24,764 bases of DNA, from contig DATIFQ010000292.1 in the NCBI GenBank assembly GCA_035455185.1, positions 1 through 24,764 on the forward strand. The letters are read 5' to 3'. This DNA comes from JAEHDI01 sp035455185. Its GTDB lineage: Bacteria; Acidobacteriota; Terriglobia; Bryobacterales; Bryobacteraceae. The notes beneath the pieces were generated by a model. That model saw only the letters and a list, made by a program, of their open reading frames with translations. It was not told where the DNA came from and ran no database searches. Below are positions 1 through 7,806 of the stretch, piece by piece. How positions within the stretch are numbered: position 1 is the stretch's first letter; each line of letters begins with the position of its first letter. A program made the translations under genes and the position numbers.

Positions 1-2338
1 CCCGCTCCAGCGTGGCACGCAAGTTCAGCTTGCGCTGGTTCTCGATGTGCCGCTCTGTCCAGTAGCCGAACGCGAAGGCATTCTTTTCCGTGGCGGTGAG
101 CGAAGCCCGCGGCGATTCGATCTCGGCGGTGCGCGACGCAAAACGATTCACGAGAGCCGTGTTGAGCCGTTCGCCTCTGGCAAGTCCCTCCATGTGCGCG
201 GCCAAGTCGAACAGCGTAGTCAGCGGGACCAGCCGTTGCGCTTCAGAAATGCGAAGCATCTCCTCCACCACGCGATTGTGGGCGCCGGGATCCGATGGAT
301 TCCGCGTTCCAGCCAGAAGGTCGATCATGCGGTCCTGCGGAGCCTCGCTTTCCGGCACTCCGCTCGCTTTGAGAAGAACGGACACCCCGGTTCTGCCGGC
401 ATCGAAGAGTTCCTCCGGCTCCCGCAGTTTTCCAAACGCAGTCAGGACTCCCGCCAGAGTCTCATCGGCAGCCGAAGCTGGGATCGAACCCTGCCGGACG
501 AAAATCTGCCAGAGCGCCACCAGCGCCTGCATCGTACCCGCGGAATTTGCCCGCAACATCGTGTCGCGGATGCGGTTGACGGTCTCGATGGTGTCCAGAT
601 ACTGAACGATGGTTCGGTCGCTCAGAGAGGGCGCTTCCGTGAAAACGCTATACTGCGCGCCGAGCTCAGGGTATTCGAGGATCAGCCGCTCCACCGTCGG
701 CGTTTCCAGAACGCGGGTTCGGTGCCGGTTGATGTCGCTGATGGACATGAAAATCTTCAGCGGCTCGTTCTCGACGGACTTGCGGCACAGCGCGAACAGC
801 GCTTCGATCACGTCATCCGGCTCTTTCCACGTTGCCGCGAGCCGCGTCAGCTTGCCGTCGTATTTTCCGTGCGGGTGCTTGATGAACAGGTTCCTCCAGA
901 CGTCAATCCCGCCCGGGATGTGCGGTCTGCCATCTGGCTCGATGCGGAGCCGGTTGGTGAGCAGGATCAGTTCGGTGTTCGAGCGGAATACCGGTCTGGC
1001 CGGCCCCGGACTGGTGACGCGGCCACGGATCGCCAGATAGAACCGCTTCAACCGTTCGGGTTCCGTCAGGTACTCCTTCACCGGCCCTTGAATCCGCGCC
1101 AGGGCGTCGAAGTAGCTCGCCATCCAGCCGTCGTCCTTCGCCAGCAGACGTTCGAAGAACGCCGGTCCCTGGTCCCGGGGCACGCCCGTCAATTCCTCCC
1201 ACGCCTTCGCGGTGCGGGCGCCGCCCGGAACGACCGCCTTGCCGCCCCGAATCTCGAACATCGCCCCGAAAAAGTCCAGGACGTGCGCGAAAACCTTCAG
1301 CCGCTGCACCGGCAGCGCCTTGCGCAGTTCCTCGGCGGTCACCGGATCGAGTTTCGACATTCCCAGATAAAGCCGGCAAAGTTGAGGGTCGGCAAGAAGC
1401 ATGTCGATGAACTCGCCCTGCTTCTCTTTTCCGGAGAACCAGTAGTCAGCTCCGTAAATGACGGCCGCCCGGGTCGGCTTGAAATCGTACGAGAACGGCC
1501 GGTTGGTGCGAAGGTCCTGTTCCAGTTCGGCAATCGGGAAACCTGAATCGATGGTCAGGAACGCGCGCGACGCGTTCACCGTCTCCAGTACGACTTCACT
1601 CCCGCAGCCTCCGCGCATTCGGTAGCCGAGGATGCGCAGGAGTTCTCCGGTCTCCGTCGACTCGCAGGTCGGGATGCGGATCACCTTGTCGGGACCGGCG
1701 AGTTTCTCGAGCTCGCGCGCCTGGGAGAGATAACGGACCACCAGTTTGAGGTACTCGGTCTGTTCGAGCGCCTCATTGCCGCTCGAGGCCTGGTAGCCGT
1801 TCGTCACGACATTGCGCGCCACTGCCGGCAGGATGTCCTCTTCCGTTACATCCTGCGAGACGGCGGCCATCCTGGAGAATGAGCGAAGAGGCCCGGGAAT
1901 CTCGGTCCAGTGTTGCTCGACGTCCGAGGGGGCGGAATCAGTCCATTGTGGAATCTCCCAGCCACGGCCCCCGGCTGTCCGATACTGCTCGGCATAGCGG
2001 CGGGTGGCATCACGATCCCCGGCTGCCAACGACAGCACCGCCAGACGGCGGCTTAGTGCTGCGCGATGTCCACCGTCGTCCGATGGCTGGAGAAGGCTGA
2101 GGGCCCTCTCGTACGCCATTCGGGTCTCTGGATCCGCGTACCGGTCGAGATATTCCGCATAGGCCAACTGGGCCTGTGCGTCGGCGGGCGACCTCTGCGC
2201 CGCCCGTTGGAGAAGGAGGCGGGCTTCCGCCGCCTCGCCGCTTTTCTCGAGCGCAAGCGCCTGTTGGGTCAGGTCCTCCGCTCGTGCACATACAAGAAGG
2301 CTAGAGACGCCCAGGAAATACGCCGCAAACACCCTCAT
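1..2338 (-). CDS. Large secreted protein with TPR-like N-terminus, C-terminus cut by window edge
   Basis: The minus-strand frame opens with ATG at 2338 and has no stop to the left edge, giving at least 779 residues. A GAGAG about 8 nt upstream could be the ribosome binding site. Residues 1-20 look like a Sec signal peptide (hydrophobic core, Ala-Arg-Ala before Glu21), so the product is probably periplasmic or outer-membrane facing. Residues 21-120 are Ala/Leu-rich paired helices resembling tetratricopeptide repeats (for example ALALEKSGEAAEARLLLQRA). The rest is mixed alpha/beta with no catalytic motif I recognise and few cysteines. It lies 128 nt downstream of the aldo/keto reductase on the same strand, so co-transcription is possible, but the spacing also allows its own promoter. 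Large TPR-containing hypotheticals of this kind are common in Acidobacteriota. I do not recognise a function. Confidence is high that it is coding and low on role. Confidence 0.85.
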   Translation of the reverse strand, partial: MRVFAAYFLGVSSLLVCARAEDLTQQALALEKSGEAAEARLLLQRAAQRSPADAQAQLAYAEYLDRYADPETRMAYERALSLLQPSDDGGHRAALSRRLAVLSLAAGDRDATRRYAEQYRTAGGRGWEIPQWTDSAPSDVEQHWTEIPGPLRSFSRMAAVSQDVTEEDILPAVARNVVTNGYQASSGNEALEQTEYLKLVVRYLSQARELEKLAGPDKVIRIPTCESTETGELLRILGYRMRGGCGSEVVLETVNASRAFLTIDSGFPIAELEQDLRTNRPFSYDFKPTRAAVIYGADYWFSGKEKQGEFIDMLLADPQLCRLYLGMSKLDPVTAEELRKALPVQRLKVFAHVLDFFGAMFEIRGGKAVVPGGARTAKAWEELTGVPRDQGPAFFERLLAKDDGWMASYFDALARIQGPVKEYLTEPERLKRFYLAIRGRVTSPGPARPVFRSNTELILLTNRLRIEPDGRPHIPGGIDVWRNLFIKHPHGKYDGKLTRLAATWKEPDDVIEALFALCRKSVENEPLKIFMSISDINRHRTRVLETPTVERLILEYPELGAQYSVFTEAPSLSDRTIVQYLDTIETVNRIRDTMLRANSAGTMQALVALWQIFVRQGSIPASAADETLAGVLTAFGKLREPEELFDAGRTGVSVLLKASGVPESEAPQDRMIDLLAGTRNPSDPGAHNRVVEEMLRISEAQRLVPLTTLFDLAAHMEGLARGERLNTALVNRFASRTAEIESPRASLTATEKNAFAFGYWTERHIENQRKLNLRATLER

Positions 2339-2466
2339 GTCCGTTTCTCTCGTTTGTAAAATTCTTGCCAGCCGGTTGGTTTTTACTGTATCACTTTTTC
2401 CACAAGCTCGCAGCCGGAGGGATGTTAAATCATGGCAACCTCCAAGCCCGCTATGACAGCGGAACT

Positions 2467-3318
2467 CTATATCACTCCGAGCTGCGTGTCCCGGTCGGGT
2501 TTCGGGAACGCTCTCTCGATCGCGGCGGCCTCTTCTTCGCTGAGCTCCCAGCCGGCTCCAGCGGCGTTCTCGCGCGCGTGTTCGGGATTGGCGGCTTTTG
2601 GAATCGTGAAGACGCCGGGCTCGCGGGTGAGAAAGTTCAGCGCCACCTGCCGCCCCGTGCGGCCATAACGGGAGCCGATTTTTGCCAGCACGCGGCCCCC
2701 GGCGCTGCGCTCGGCCGGAAACCCGCCGTGCCCGAACGGACTGTAGCCGACGACTGCGATCCCGTGCTCACGGCAGTAAGGGATCAGGCGGCGTTCGATG
2801 CCACGATCCCCGAGATGGTAGAGCACCTGGTCGCAGGCGATGCGCTCCCGCTTCAAAGCTTGCCGGGCTGCCTGCAACTCATCGAGATCGAAGTTGCTCA
2901 CGCCGAGGTAGCGGATCTTCCCCGCTTCTGCCAGGTCTTCCATGGCGCGCATCGTTTCGTGAATCGGATGGTTTCCAGGCCAATGAAGCAGATACAGATC
3001 GAGCCATTCCGTCTTCAGCCGGCGGAGGCTCTTCTCGCAAGCCCGCAGGGTACCCTGGTAAGAGGCGTTCGAGGGAAGTACCTTGCTCACCAGGAAGACC
3101 TCGTTCCGGCGCCCGGCGATGGCCTCAGCCACCAGTTCCTCGGCACGCCCGCTGCCATACATCTCGGCGGTGTCGATATGCGTCATGCCCAGGTCGAGCC
3201 CTAGCCGCAGTGCCTCGATCGCGCGCTGCTCCGCCTCGCGCGTGCCCTCGATCATCCATGTCCCCTGACCGATCACCGGGACCTCCACCCCGGTCCATCC
3301 GAACGTTTTTCGCACCAT
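2467..3318 (-). CDS. Aldo/keto reductase
   Basis: A 283-residue NAD(P)H-dependent oxidoreductase of the AKR superfamily, a TIM barrel that reduces aldehydes or ketones. The catalytic tetrad is visible: Asp49 and Tyr54 in HIDTAEMYGSG, Lys79 in FLVSKV and His112 in LYLLHWPG. Further AKR signatures are GVSNFDLDEL, and IPKAANPEHARENA near the C-terminus for the cofactor phosphate or adenine. The frame is open further upstream to about 3765, but that part is antisense to the neighbouring oxidoreductase. The family N-terminus (VPVIGQGTWMI) fits the ATG at 3318. There is no clear Shine-Dalgarno sequence; a TATAGT lies 7 nt before the ATG. No signal peptide, so it is cytoplasmic. Substrate cannot be assigned. 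It is divergent from an exported Gfo/Idh protein, suggesting related sugar or polyol chemistry. A 5-bp hairpin (2448-2462) lies just after the stop but has no T-run. Confidence 0.93.
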   Translation of the reverse strand: MVRKTFGWTGVEVPVIGQGTWMIEGTREAEQRAIEALRLGLDLGMTHIDTAEMYGSGRAEELVAEAIAGRRNEVFLVSKVLPSNASYQGTLRACEKSLRRLKTEWLDLYLLHWPGNHPIHETMRAMEDLAEAGKIRYLGVSNFDLDELQAARQALKRERIACDQVLYHLGDRGIERRLIPYCREHGIAVVGYSPFGHGGFPAERSAGGRVLAKIGSRYGRTGRQVALNFLTREPGVFTIPKAANPEHARENAAGAGWELSEEEAAAIERAFPKPDRDTQLGVI

Positions 3319-3363
3319 CTTTTGAACTATAGCGCTATGCTGGGGGGCGGACAGAAGAAACCC
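3319..3363. promoter_or_regulatory. Short divergent promoter region with a perfect 10-bp palindrome
   Basis: Only 45 nt separate the start codons of the divergent AKR and Gfo/Idh genes. The perfect palindrome ATAGCGCTAT (3329-3338) sits in the middle. Read leftward, TATAGT (3331-3326) resembles a -10 box and ends 7 nt before the AKR ATG. Read rightward, TATGCT (3336-3341) is a weaker -10, 22 nt before the Gfo/Idh ATG. I see no convincing -35 boxes. The palindrome could be an operator, or simply the overlap of two back-to-back -10 elements. Confidence 0.35.
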
Positions 3364-4428
3364 ATGACCCGAATCGCAACTCTTTTCGTTCTCTTTCTCG
3401 CCCTGCCGGCGTTCGCGCAGGAGTACAAAATCGCTGTCGTCGGATTGATTCATTCTCATGTCTGGGGTCATCTCGGCAAGATGGTGAAGAATGAGCCGGC
3501 GCGGCTCGTTGGTATCGCTGAGACGGAACCCGAGCTGATCGCCGAGGCGAAGAAGCGGGGCGCCACGAACGTCGCCTTCTATGATGACTACCGGAAAATG
3601 CTGGATGAAGCGAAGCCCGATATCGTCTGGGCGTTCATCGAGAACAACCGGCACCTCGAAATCGTCCAGGCGTGCGCGCCGCGAAAGATCCACGTGATGT
3701 TTGAGAAGCCGCTGGCATCGACGTACAAGGACGCGCTTGCCATTCGCCGTCTCGCACAGCAGCACGGCATCCAGGTGATGACGAACTACCAGATGGCCTG
3801 GTGGCCCTCAAACTACGCCGCCAAGGCGCAGGCGGACGCGGGCGCCGTCGGCAAAGTCTGGCGACTGCGCGGCATCGTGGGACATGGCGGTCCGGGAGGT
3901 CCCACCGGTCTCAACAAGTTCTTCTTCTCCTGGCTCACGGATCCGGTCAAGAACGGAGCGGGCGCGCTCGTCGATTTCGGCTGCTATAACGCGCTGTGGT
4001 CACTGTGGTACCTGGGGCGGCCCGAATCGGTGTACACACAGGTCAACCAGCTTCGGCCCGAGGAGTTTCCCAAGGTCGAGGACAGCTCCACGATGGTTTT
4101 GAATTACAGAAACGGCGTCGGAATCTTCGAGGGGAGCTGGGATCTGCCGCGGGGTTTCCAGGATTTGGAAGTGTTCGGCCGCGGAGGCAGCCTCTACGTG
4201 ACCAGCGGTAAAGTGGAACTGCGCAAGGGGAGGGAAGCGGCGCAGGACGTCATCCTCAATCCGCTGCCGCCCGAGCGGTCCGAACCGATCGCTTACATGA
4301 TCCACTGCCTGCGGAACAAGAAGGCGATGGAGGGCCTTGTGGCGCTCGACATCAACGTCGACGTGACGGAGATTCTTGACGCCGCCCGCACGTCGGTGAA
4401 GACCGGCAAGGCCGTGCGTTTGCGATAG
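3364..4428 (+). CDS. Exported Gfo/Idh/MocA-family oxidoreductase
   Basis: A 354-residue protein with a Sec-type signal peptide (residues 1-19, core TLFVLFLALPAFAQ, no twin arginine) followed by a Rossmann-like domain and a Gfo/Idh C-terminal alpha/beta domain. Family marks are the Glu-Lys-Pro triad at residues 114-116 (MFEKPLAST), the segment GGPGGPTGLNKFFFSWLTDP, and GALVDFGCYNALW, where an active-site helix normally lies. The usual glycine-rich GxGxxG loop is replaced by GLIHSHVWGHL, so cofactor binding may be altered. Gfo/Idh enzymes oxidise, reduce or otherwise rework sugars using tightly bound NAD(P). The ATG at 3364 is preferred over the in-frame start at 3322 because it directly begins the signal peptide. 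The gene is divergent from the AKR and ends 3 nt from the stop of the convergent DUF1015 gene. Family assignment is firm; substrate is unknown. Confidence 0.88.
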   Translation: MTRIATLFVLFLALPAFAQEYKIAVVGLIHSHVWGHLGKMVKNEPARLVGIAETEPELIAEAKKRGATNVAFYDDYRKMLDEAKPDIVWAFIENNRHLEIVQACAPRKIHVMFEKPLASTYKDALAIRRLAQQHGIQVMTNYQMAWWPSNYAAKAQADAGAVGKVWRLRGIVGHGGPGGPTGLNKFFFSWLTDPVKNGAGALVDFGCYNALWSLWYLGRPESVYTQVNQLRPEEFPKVEDSSTMVLNYRNGVGIFEGSWDLPRGFQDLEVFGRGGSLYVTSGKVELRKGREAAQDVILNPLPPERSEPIAYMIHCLRNKKAMEGLVALDINVDVTEILDAARTSVKTGKAVRLR

Positions 4429-4431
4429 CGC

Positions 4432-5673
4432 CTATTTGTCCAGCCTATAAATGGTCAGGCCGGAAAGCAGTTTCGGATAGAAGTCGGTGGATTTCTGTGG
4501 CATGACGCCGCCCGAGAACGCGATCCGCGCAACGCCCTCGACCGACGTCGGCTCAAGCAGGAATGCGATCCGGGCCTGGCCGTGGCGCACCTCCTCGACC
4601 GCGGTATCGGCGCCGCGAGCGTAGCGGAGGTTTTTCTCGCCGCGCACCGCTTCTTCGCCGATTCCGAGGATATCGCCCAGCACCTTCCGGTGCAGGAATT
4701 CCACGTCGAGCTCGTCATCCGTCCGCTCGTGTACGAGCAGATGAATCCGGTGATCGCCTTCCATCGCGACGCCGATGCGTACCCTGGCCGGGTCCGGACG
4801 GCTCCAGACGCTTCGCAGCGCGTCGAGATCCCCGCACTCTTCCACCCGGAACGTCGCGCTGGCGCTTGCCAGAAAGCCTGCCGCATCGACACCGTGAACG
4901 AGGCGATGTGTCGCCAGGATCTTCAGCCCAGGCGAGTGCATATTGACGAAGGTCATCATCACCCTGCGGGCGTCTTTGAGCTCCGGGTGCTCGTCCCGAA
5001 AGGCAAGCGCCGTCTCGTAGCGGTGGTGGCCGTCAGCGATCACCAGTTTTCGGGGCGCCATCGCCGCCCGGATCGCCTCTACGCGTGCCGGGTCGGTGAT
5101 CGTCCAGACCGTGTGCTCGACGCCGTATTCGTCCGTTACCACGGCCGCCGCCGGCGCTTGTGCAGCCTCGTCGAGTAGCGAATCGATTTCCCTCCTCGGG
5201 TCGGGATATAGCATGAAGATCTGGCCGAAATGCGCGCGCGTGTGCCGCAACAATTCGAGCCGGTCCTTCTTCGGTCCGGCGAGGGTGTGCTCGTGCCTGT
5301 GAACCACTCCCGCCGCGTAGTCCTCCACCGCTCCCAGTCCGATGAAACCCTTCCGCAGTAGCGTCTCGCCAGTGTCGGGCACGCGGAAGCGCTGGAAGTA
5401 CGCAAATAGCGCCGGTTCAGGCTCGCGCGCCAGGATTCCGGATGCGATCCACTCTTCGAGAGACTTGCCGGCCCGCGTGTACACGTTGTCGGTCCCGGTG
5501 TCGGCCGGGAATCGCTCACCGAGAATGATGCGGACCAGATTGTGCGGGCTCAGCGAAAGATACCGCGCCTGCATCTGAGGGCTGATCTTGTCGTAAGGCT
5601 GCGTAACCAGGTCGTCCAGCCGCCCCGCCGATTTGCTGTAACGGTACGCACGAAACGGAAAAATGCTCGCCAT
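4432..5673 (-). CDS. DUF1015 family protein
   Basis: A 413-residue cytoplasmic protein of the DUF1015 family (PF06245), conserved in bacteria and some archaea, biochemical role not established. Hallmarks are the N-terminal IFPFRAYRYS...DLVTQPYDKIS and the central signature DGHHRYET at residues 214-221, followed by the conserved segment VMMTFVNMHSPGLKILATHR. The length is normal for the family. The ATG at 5673 matches the family N-terminus; a TTG 16 codons upstream is the only alternative. No Shine-Dalgarno sequence is visible, but TAAAAT lies 11 nt before the ATG. The gene is convergent with the Gfo/Idh gene (3 nt between stops) and divergent from the Tad cluster. In other genomes DUF1015 is often near serine biosynthesis genes; none is present here. 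Confidence 0.92.
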   Translation of the reverse strand: MASIFPFRAYRYSKSAGRLDDLVTQPYDKISPQMQARYLSLSPHNLVRIILGERFPADTGTDNVYTRAGKSLEEWIASGILAREPEPALFAYFQRFRVPDTGETLLRKGFIGLGAVEDYAAGVVHRHEHTLAGPKKDRLELLRHTRAHFGQIFMLYPDPRREIDSLLDEAAQAPAAAVVTDEYGVEHTVWTITDPARVEAIRAAMAPRKLVIADGHHRYETALAFRDEHPELKDARRVMMTFVNMHSPGLKILATHRLVHGVDAAGFLASASATFRVEECGDLDALRSVWSRPDPARVRIGVAMEGDHRIHLLVHERTDDELDVEFLHRKVLGDILGIGEEAVRGEKNLRYARGADTAVEEVRHGQARIAFLLEPTSVEGVARIAFSGGVMPQKSTDFYPKLLSGLTIYRLDK

Positions 5674-5839
5674 GGGAAGGAGAGATTTTAGGATAACAGA
5701 GGGCGGGATTCGAGAAACCAAAACCCTCTACGTGTTTCCCCTTATCCCCGCGACAGAGCTTTTTCGCATCCGTCTCGGTCACTTTTCAAGGCGGCTGAAG
5801 TCGGCGCAGGCAATAGACTTCGAAGTAGAGGCAAAAACG
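5674..5839. promoter_or_regulatory. Divergent intergenic region, DUF1015 / Tad cluster
   Basis: A 166-nt gap. On the minus strand TAAAAT (5690-5685) is a good -10 match, 11 nt from the DUF1015 start. On the plus strand TAGACT (5814-5819) precedes the tadG-like gene, and AGAGG (5827-5831) is a Shine-Dalgarno sequence 8 nt from its ATG at 5840. No convincing -35 was found on either side, and no further gene or RNA is recognised here. Confidence 0.35.
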
Positions 5840-6904
5840 ATGAACCGTCGCTTCCATCGCCCTCGGGAACGGGGCTTCACGCTGCTTGCGGCGGGGGCCT
5901 GCCTGGTGACGATGATCGGCATGCTCGGCCTGGCGGTTGACGTCGGCCGCATGTACATCGTGCGGAACGAGATCCAGGCCTACACAGACGCCGCGTCCCT
6001 GGCCGGCGCGCTCGAGTTGGATGGCACGTCCGCGGGCATCACACGGGCGCAGGCCGCCGCCGCGGCGGCCACCAACCGTTGGAATATGGGCACCGAGCCC
6101 TTCAGCGGAACCCAGACAGACTTCTCGACAACGGCCTCCGGGCCATGGGAGGGAAGCCCCAATCCCGCTACGGGCGTCCGCTTCGTCCGTGTCCGCGCCA
6201 CGGCGACCCTGCCGTTGTACTTCATCCCCGCGGTGTCGGCATCCCGTTCGTCCACCATTAACGCGACTGCGGTCGCCGGACAGGAACTCAGAACCAGCTT
6301 CAGCGAGGGTACTCTTCCTTTCTCGCCCTTCCCACACGATGCCGCAGATCCGAACTTCGGATTCACGGTCGGCCAGCGCTACACGCTGCGCTGGGGAGCG
6401 AATCCCAAAGTCGGCCCGAACAGTTGCGATGGAGACAACGCGGAGACCTGGGTGAATCTGGCCGAGGCCGGCAACGCCTCCGAGCGCGGCTACATTGAGG
6501 AGACGAGCTCGGCCATCATCCGCTCTGCAATCGAGCAGGACTATCAGACCAGGCCCCTGGCCGTAGGCGACATCGTAAGCATGACCGGCGGGAACAAGCA
6601 GACGCAGCGCGACAGCCTGATCGCCCGCGTGAACCAGGACACCGATAACGTCGCCGCCACATTCGCGGAATACAAGGCTAACGACACCGGAAACGGGCGG
6701 AGGCTGGTCGGAGTCCCGATCAACACATGGCATCCCGAGTACCGCATCATCGGATTCGCCGCGTTTTTCCTGCTTTTGCCGTCGGAATACCCCCAGGGCG
6801 GCAACAAGTCGTTCTGCGCCGAATACGTCGGACCGTACGTCCAGGGAAGCTGGCATCCGGGCGCTGGCGGCCCCGGGGGTTACGTTGTGAGGCTGGTGCG
6901 ATGA
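5840..6904 (+). CDS. TadG-like pilus assembly protein
   Basis: A 354-residue protein with the N-terminal TadE/TadG-like domain of tight-adherence (Flp/Tad) systems. After a basic stretch (RRFHRPRERGFT) comes one membrane helix, about residues 13-36, then the characteristic LAVDVGRMYIVRNEIQAYTDAASLAGALEL. The remaining 290 residues would be periplasmic. They contain two isolated cysteines (GPNSCDGDN and KSFCAEYV) that could form a disulfide, and end in a Gly-rich tail. No von Willebrand A domain is evident, unlike longer TadG proteins. The ATG at 5840 has AGAGG 8 nt upstream; the open frame before it lacks family character. The stop overlaps the next gene's start (ATGA), showing translational coupling. 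TadG acts as a pseudopilin-like or anchoring factor for pilus biogenesis; the pilus ATPase and secretin genes are not in this window. Confidence 0.85.
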   Translation: MNRRFHRPRERGFTLLAAGACLVTMIGMLGLAVDVGRMYIVRNEIQAYTDAASLAGALELDGTSAGITRAQAAAAAATNRWNMGTEPFSGTQTDFSTTASGPWEGSPNPATGVRFVRVRATATLPLYFIPAVSASRSSTINATAVAGQELRTSFSEGTLPFSPFPHDAADPNFGFTVGQRYTLRWGANPKVGPNSCDGDNAETWVNLAEAGNASERGYIEETSSAIIRSAIEQDYQTRPLAVGDIVSMTGGNKQTQRDSLIARVNQDTDNVAATFAEYKANDTGNGRRLVGVPINTWHPEYRIIGFAAFFLLLPSEYPQGGNKSFCAEYVGPYVQGSWHPGAGGPGGYVVRLVR

Positions 6905-7371
6905 GGCAGCCCGGCAACCGGGCGCGGTGGCGCGACGCCCGCCGCGGGAACGCGATGGTGGAGTTCGCCCTGTCCTTCGGATTTCTCTTCTCGGTGTTTG
7001 CGGGCGTTTTTCAGTTCGGCTACGTCTACTTCCTTTACAACCAGCTCGAAAACGCCGTTCGCGGCGGCGCGCGCTATGCTTCCCTGCGCGCTTACGATTC
7101 GGCCACCGCCACGCCGTCGGACGGCTTCACCGCCGCCGTGAAGAACGTCGTGGTATACGGAAACCCCGTTGGCACGGGCGCGGCGATCGCCCCCGGACTG
7201 ACGCCGGAGAAGGTCTCCATCGCCGTAGTGATGGAGCGCAACGTGCCGCGCAAGGTCACGTTGTCGATCGTCAACTACCGGCTCGACGCCGTGGTCACAT
7301 CGTTCACCCTGAACGGAAAACCGAAGGTCAGCTTTCCGTACATGGGCCGCTTCGCACCGCCCGGAGCGTGA
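6901..7371 (+). CDS. tadE: TadE-like minor pilin
   Basis: A 156-residue TadE-family pseudopilin. The N-terminus is basic (MRQPGNRARWRDARRG), followed by GNAMVEFALSFGFLFSVFAGVFQ. The Gly17 then Glu22 spacing matches prepilin processing sites cut by TadV/CpaA-type peptidases (Gly, then Glu at +5), and the hydrophobic helix follows. The helix leads into QLENAVRGGARYAS, the usual TadE continuation. The start at 6901 overlaps the tadG-like stop by 4 nt. Residues about 83-104 (AVKNVVVYGNPVGTGAAI) recur in the next protein, suggesting tandem duplication. It is expected to be membrane-anchored and assembled into, or required for, a Tad-type pilus. Confidence 0.85.
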   Translation: MRQPGNRARWRDARRGNAMVEFALSFGFLFSVFAGVFQFGYVYFLYNQLENAVRGGARYASLRAYDSATATPSDGFTAAVKNVVVYGNPVGTGAAIAPGLTPEKVSIAVVMERNVPRKVTLSIVNYRLDAVVTSFTLNGKPKVSFPYMGRFAPPGA

Positions 7372-7374
7372 GAC

Positions 7375-7785
7375 ATGAGACCACGACGCACGTGCCGCAG
7401 GGGACAGAGCGCCGTCGAGGCGGTTCTCGTCCTTCTTGTGTTCCTCGCTACCCTCATCGGGATATTCGACCTCGGCCAGATTCTGTTCGTCCACCAGACG
7501 TTTGTGGCGCGCGTGCGGAGCGCCGCGCGCTACGGCGTTCTGGACCCAACTAATGTCGCTGCCATCAAGAACATGGCTGTTTTCGGCAATCCGGACGGCG
7601 GCGGCGCTGGAATCTTCGGGCTGACGCCCGCGATGGTTTCCGTCACCCGCACCGGTAACGGCACCAGCGAAGACCGCCTGGTCGTCAGCATCAGCGGATA
7701 TCCGTACCGCCTGTTCTCGCCCTGGATCGGCAAAGCGTTCACCGGACGGGCAATCACTGCCAGCTACCCCGTCGAGACGCCGTGA
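7375..7785 (+). CDS. Second TadE-like minor pilin (TadE/TadF type)
   Basis: A 136-residue paralogue of the preceding protein. It has a basic N-terminus, then GQSAVEAVLVLLVFLATLIGIFDLGQ, with Gly10 and Glu15 in the Gly/Glu(+5) prepilin arrangement and a hydrophobic helix. ARVRSAARYGVL parallels the AVRGGARYASL segment of its neighbour, and AIKNMAVFGNPDGGGAGI parallels AVKNVVVYGNPVGTGAAI. The start lies 3 nt after the upstream stop, so all three Tad genes form one transcription and translation unit. It could be called TadF by position, but sequence alone supports only TadE-like. It is convergent with the M3 peptidase, 21 nt between stops. Confidence 0.83.
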   Translation: MRPRRTCRRGQSAVEAVLVLLVFLATLIGIFDLGQILFVHQTFVARVRSAARYGVLDPTNVAAIKNMAVFGNPDGGGAGIFGLTPAMVSVTRTGNGTSEDRLVVSISGYPYRLFSPWIGKAFTGRAITASYPVETP

Positions 7786-7806
7786 GTGTTGTCGCGCGGC
7801 ATACCG

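Noticed and set aside
47..1546. 499-codon plus-strand open frame at the left end
   Set aside because: It is antisense to the large secreted protein, which reads coherently with a signal peptide; the plus frame is Arg/His/Gln-rich and has no motif.
2339..2466. Hairpin CCGCT/AGCGG (2448-2462) as terminator of the AKR gene
   Set aside because: The stem is only 5 bp and there is no T-run after it; an RNA element cannot be claimed.
2365..3204. 279-codon plus-strand open frame
   Set aside because: Antisense to the aldo/keto reductase with its intact catalytic tetrad.
3319..3765. N-terminal extension of the AKR frame by 149 codons
   Set aside because: The extension is antisense to the exported Gfo/Idh gene and lacks AKR homology; the family N-terminus begins at the ATG at 3318.
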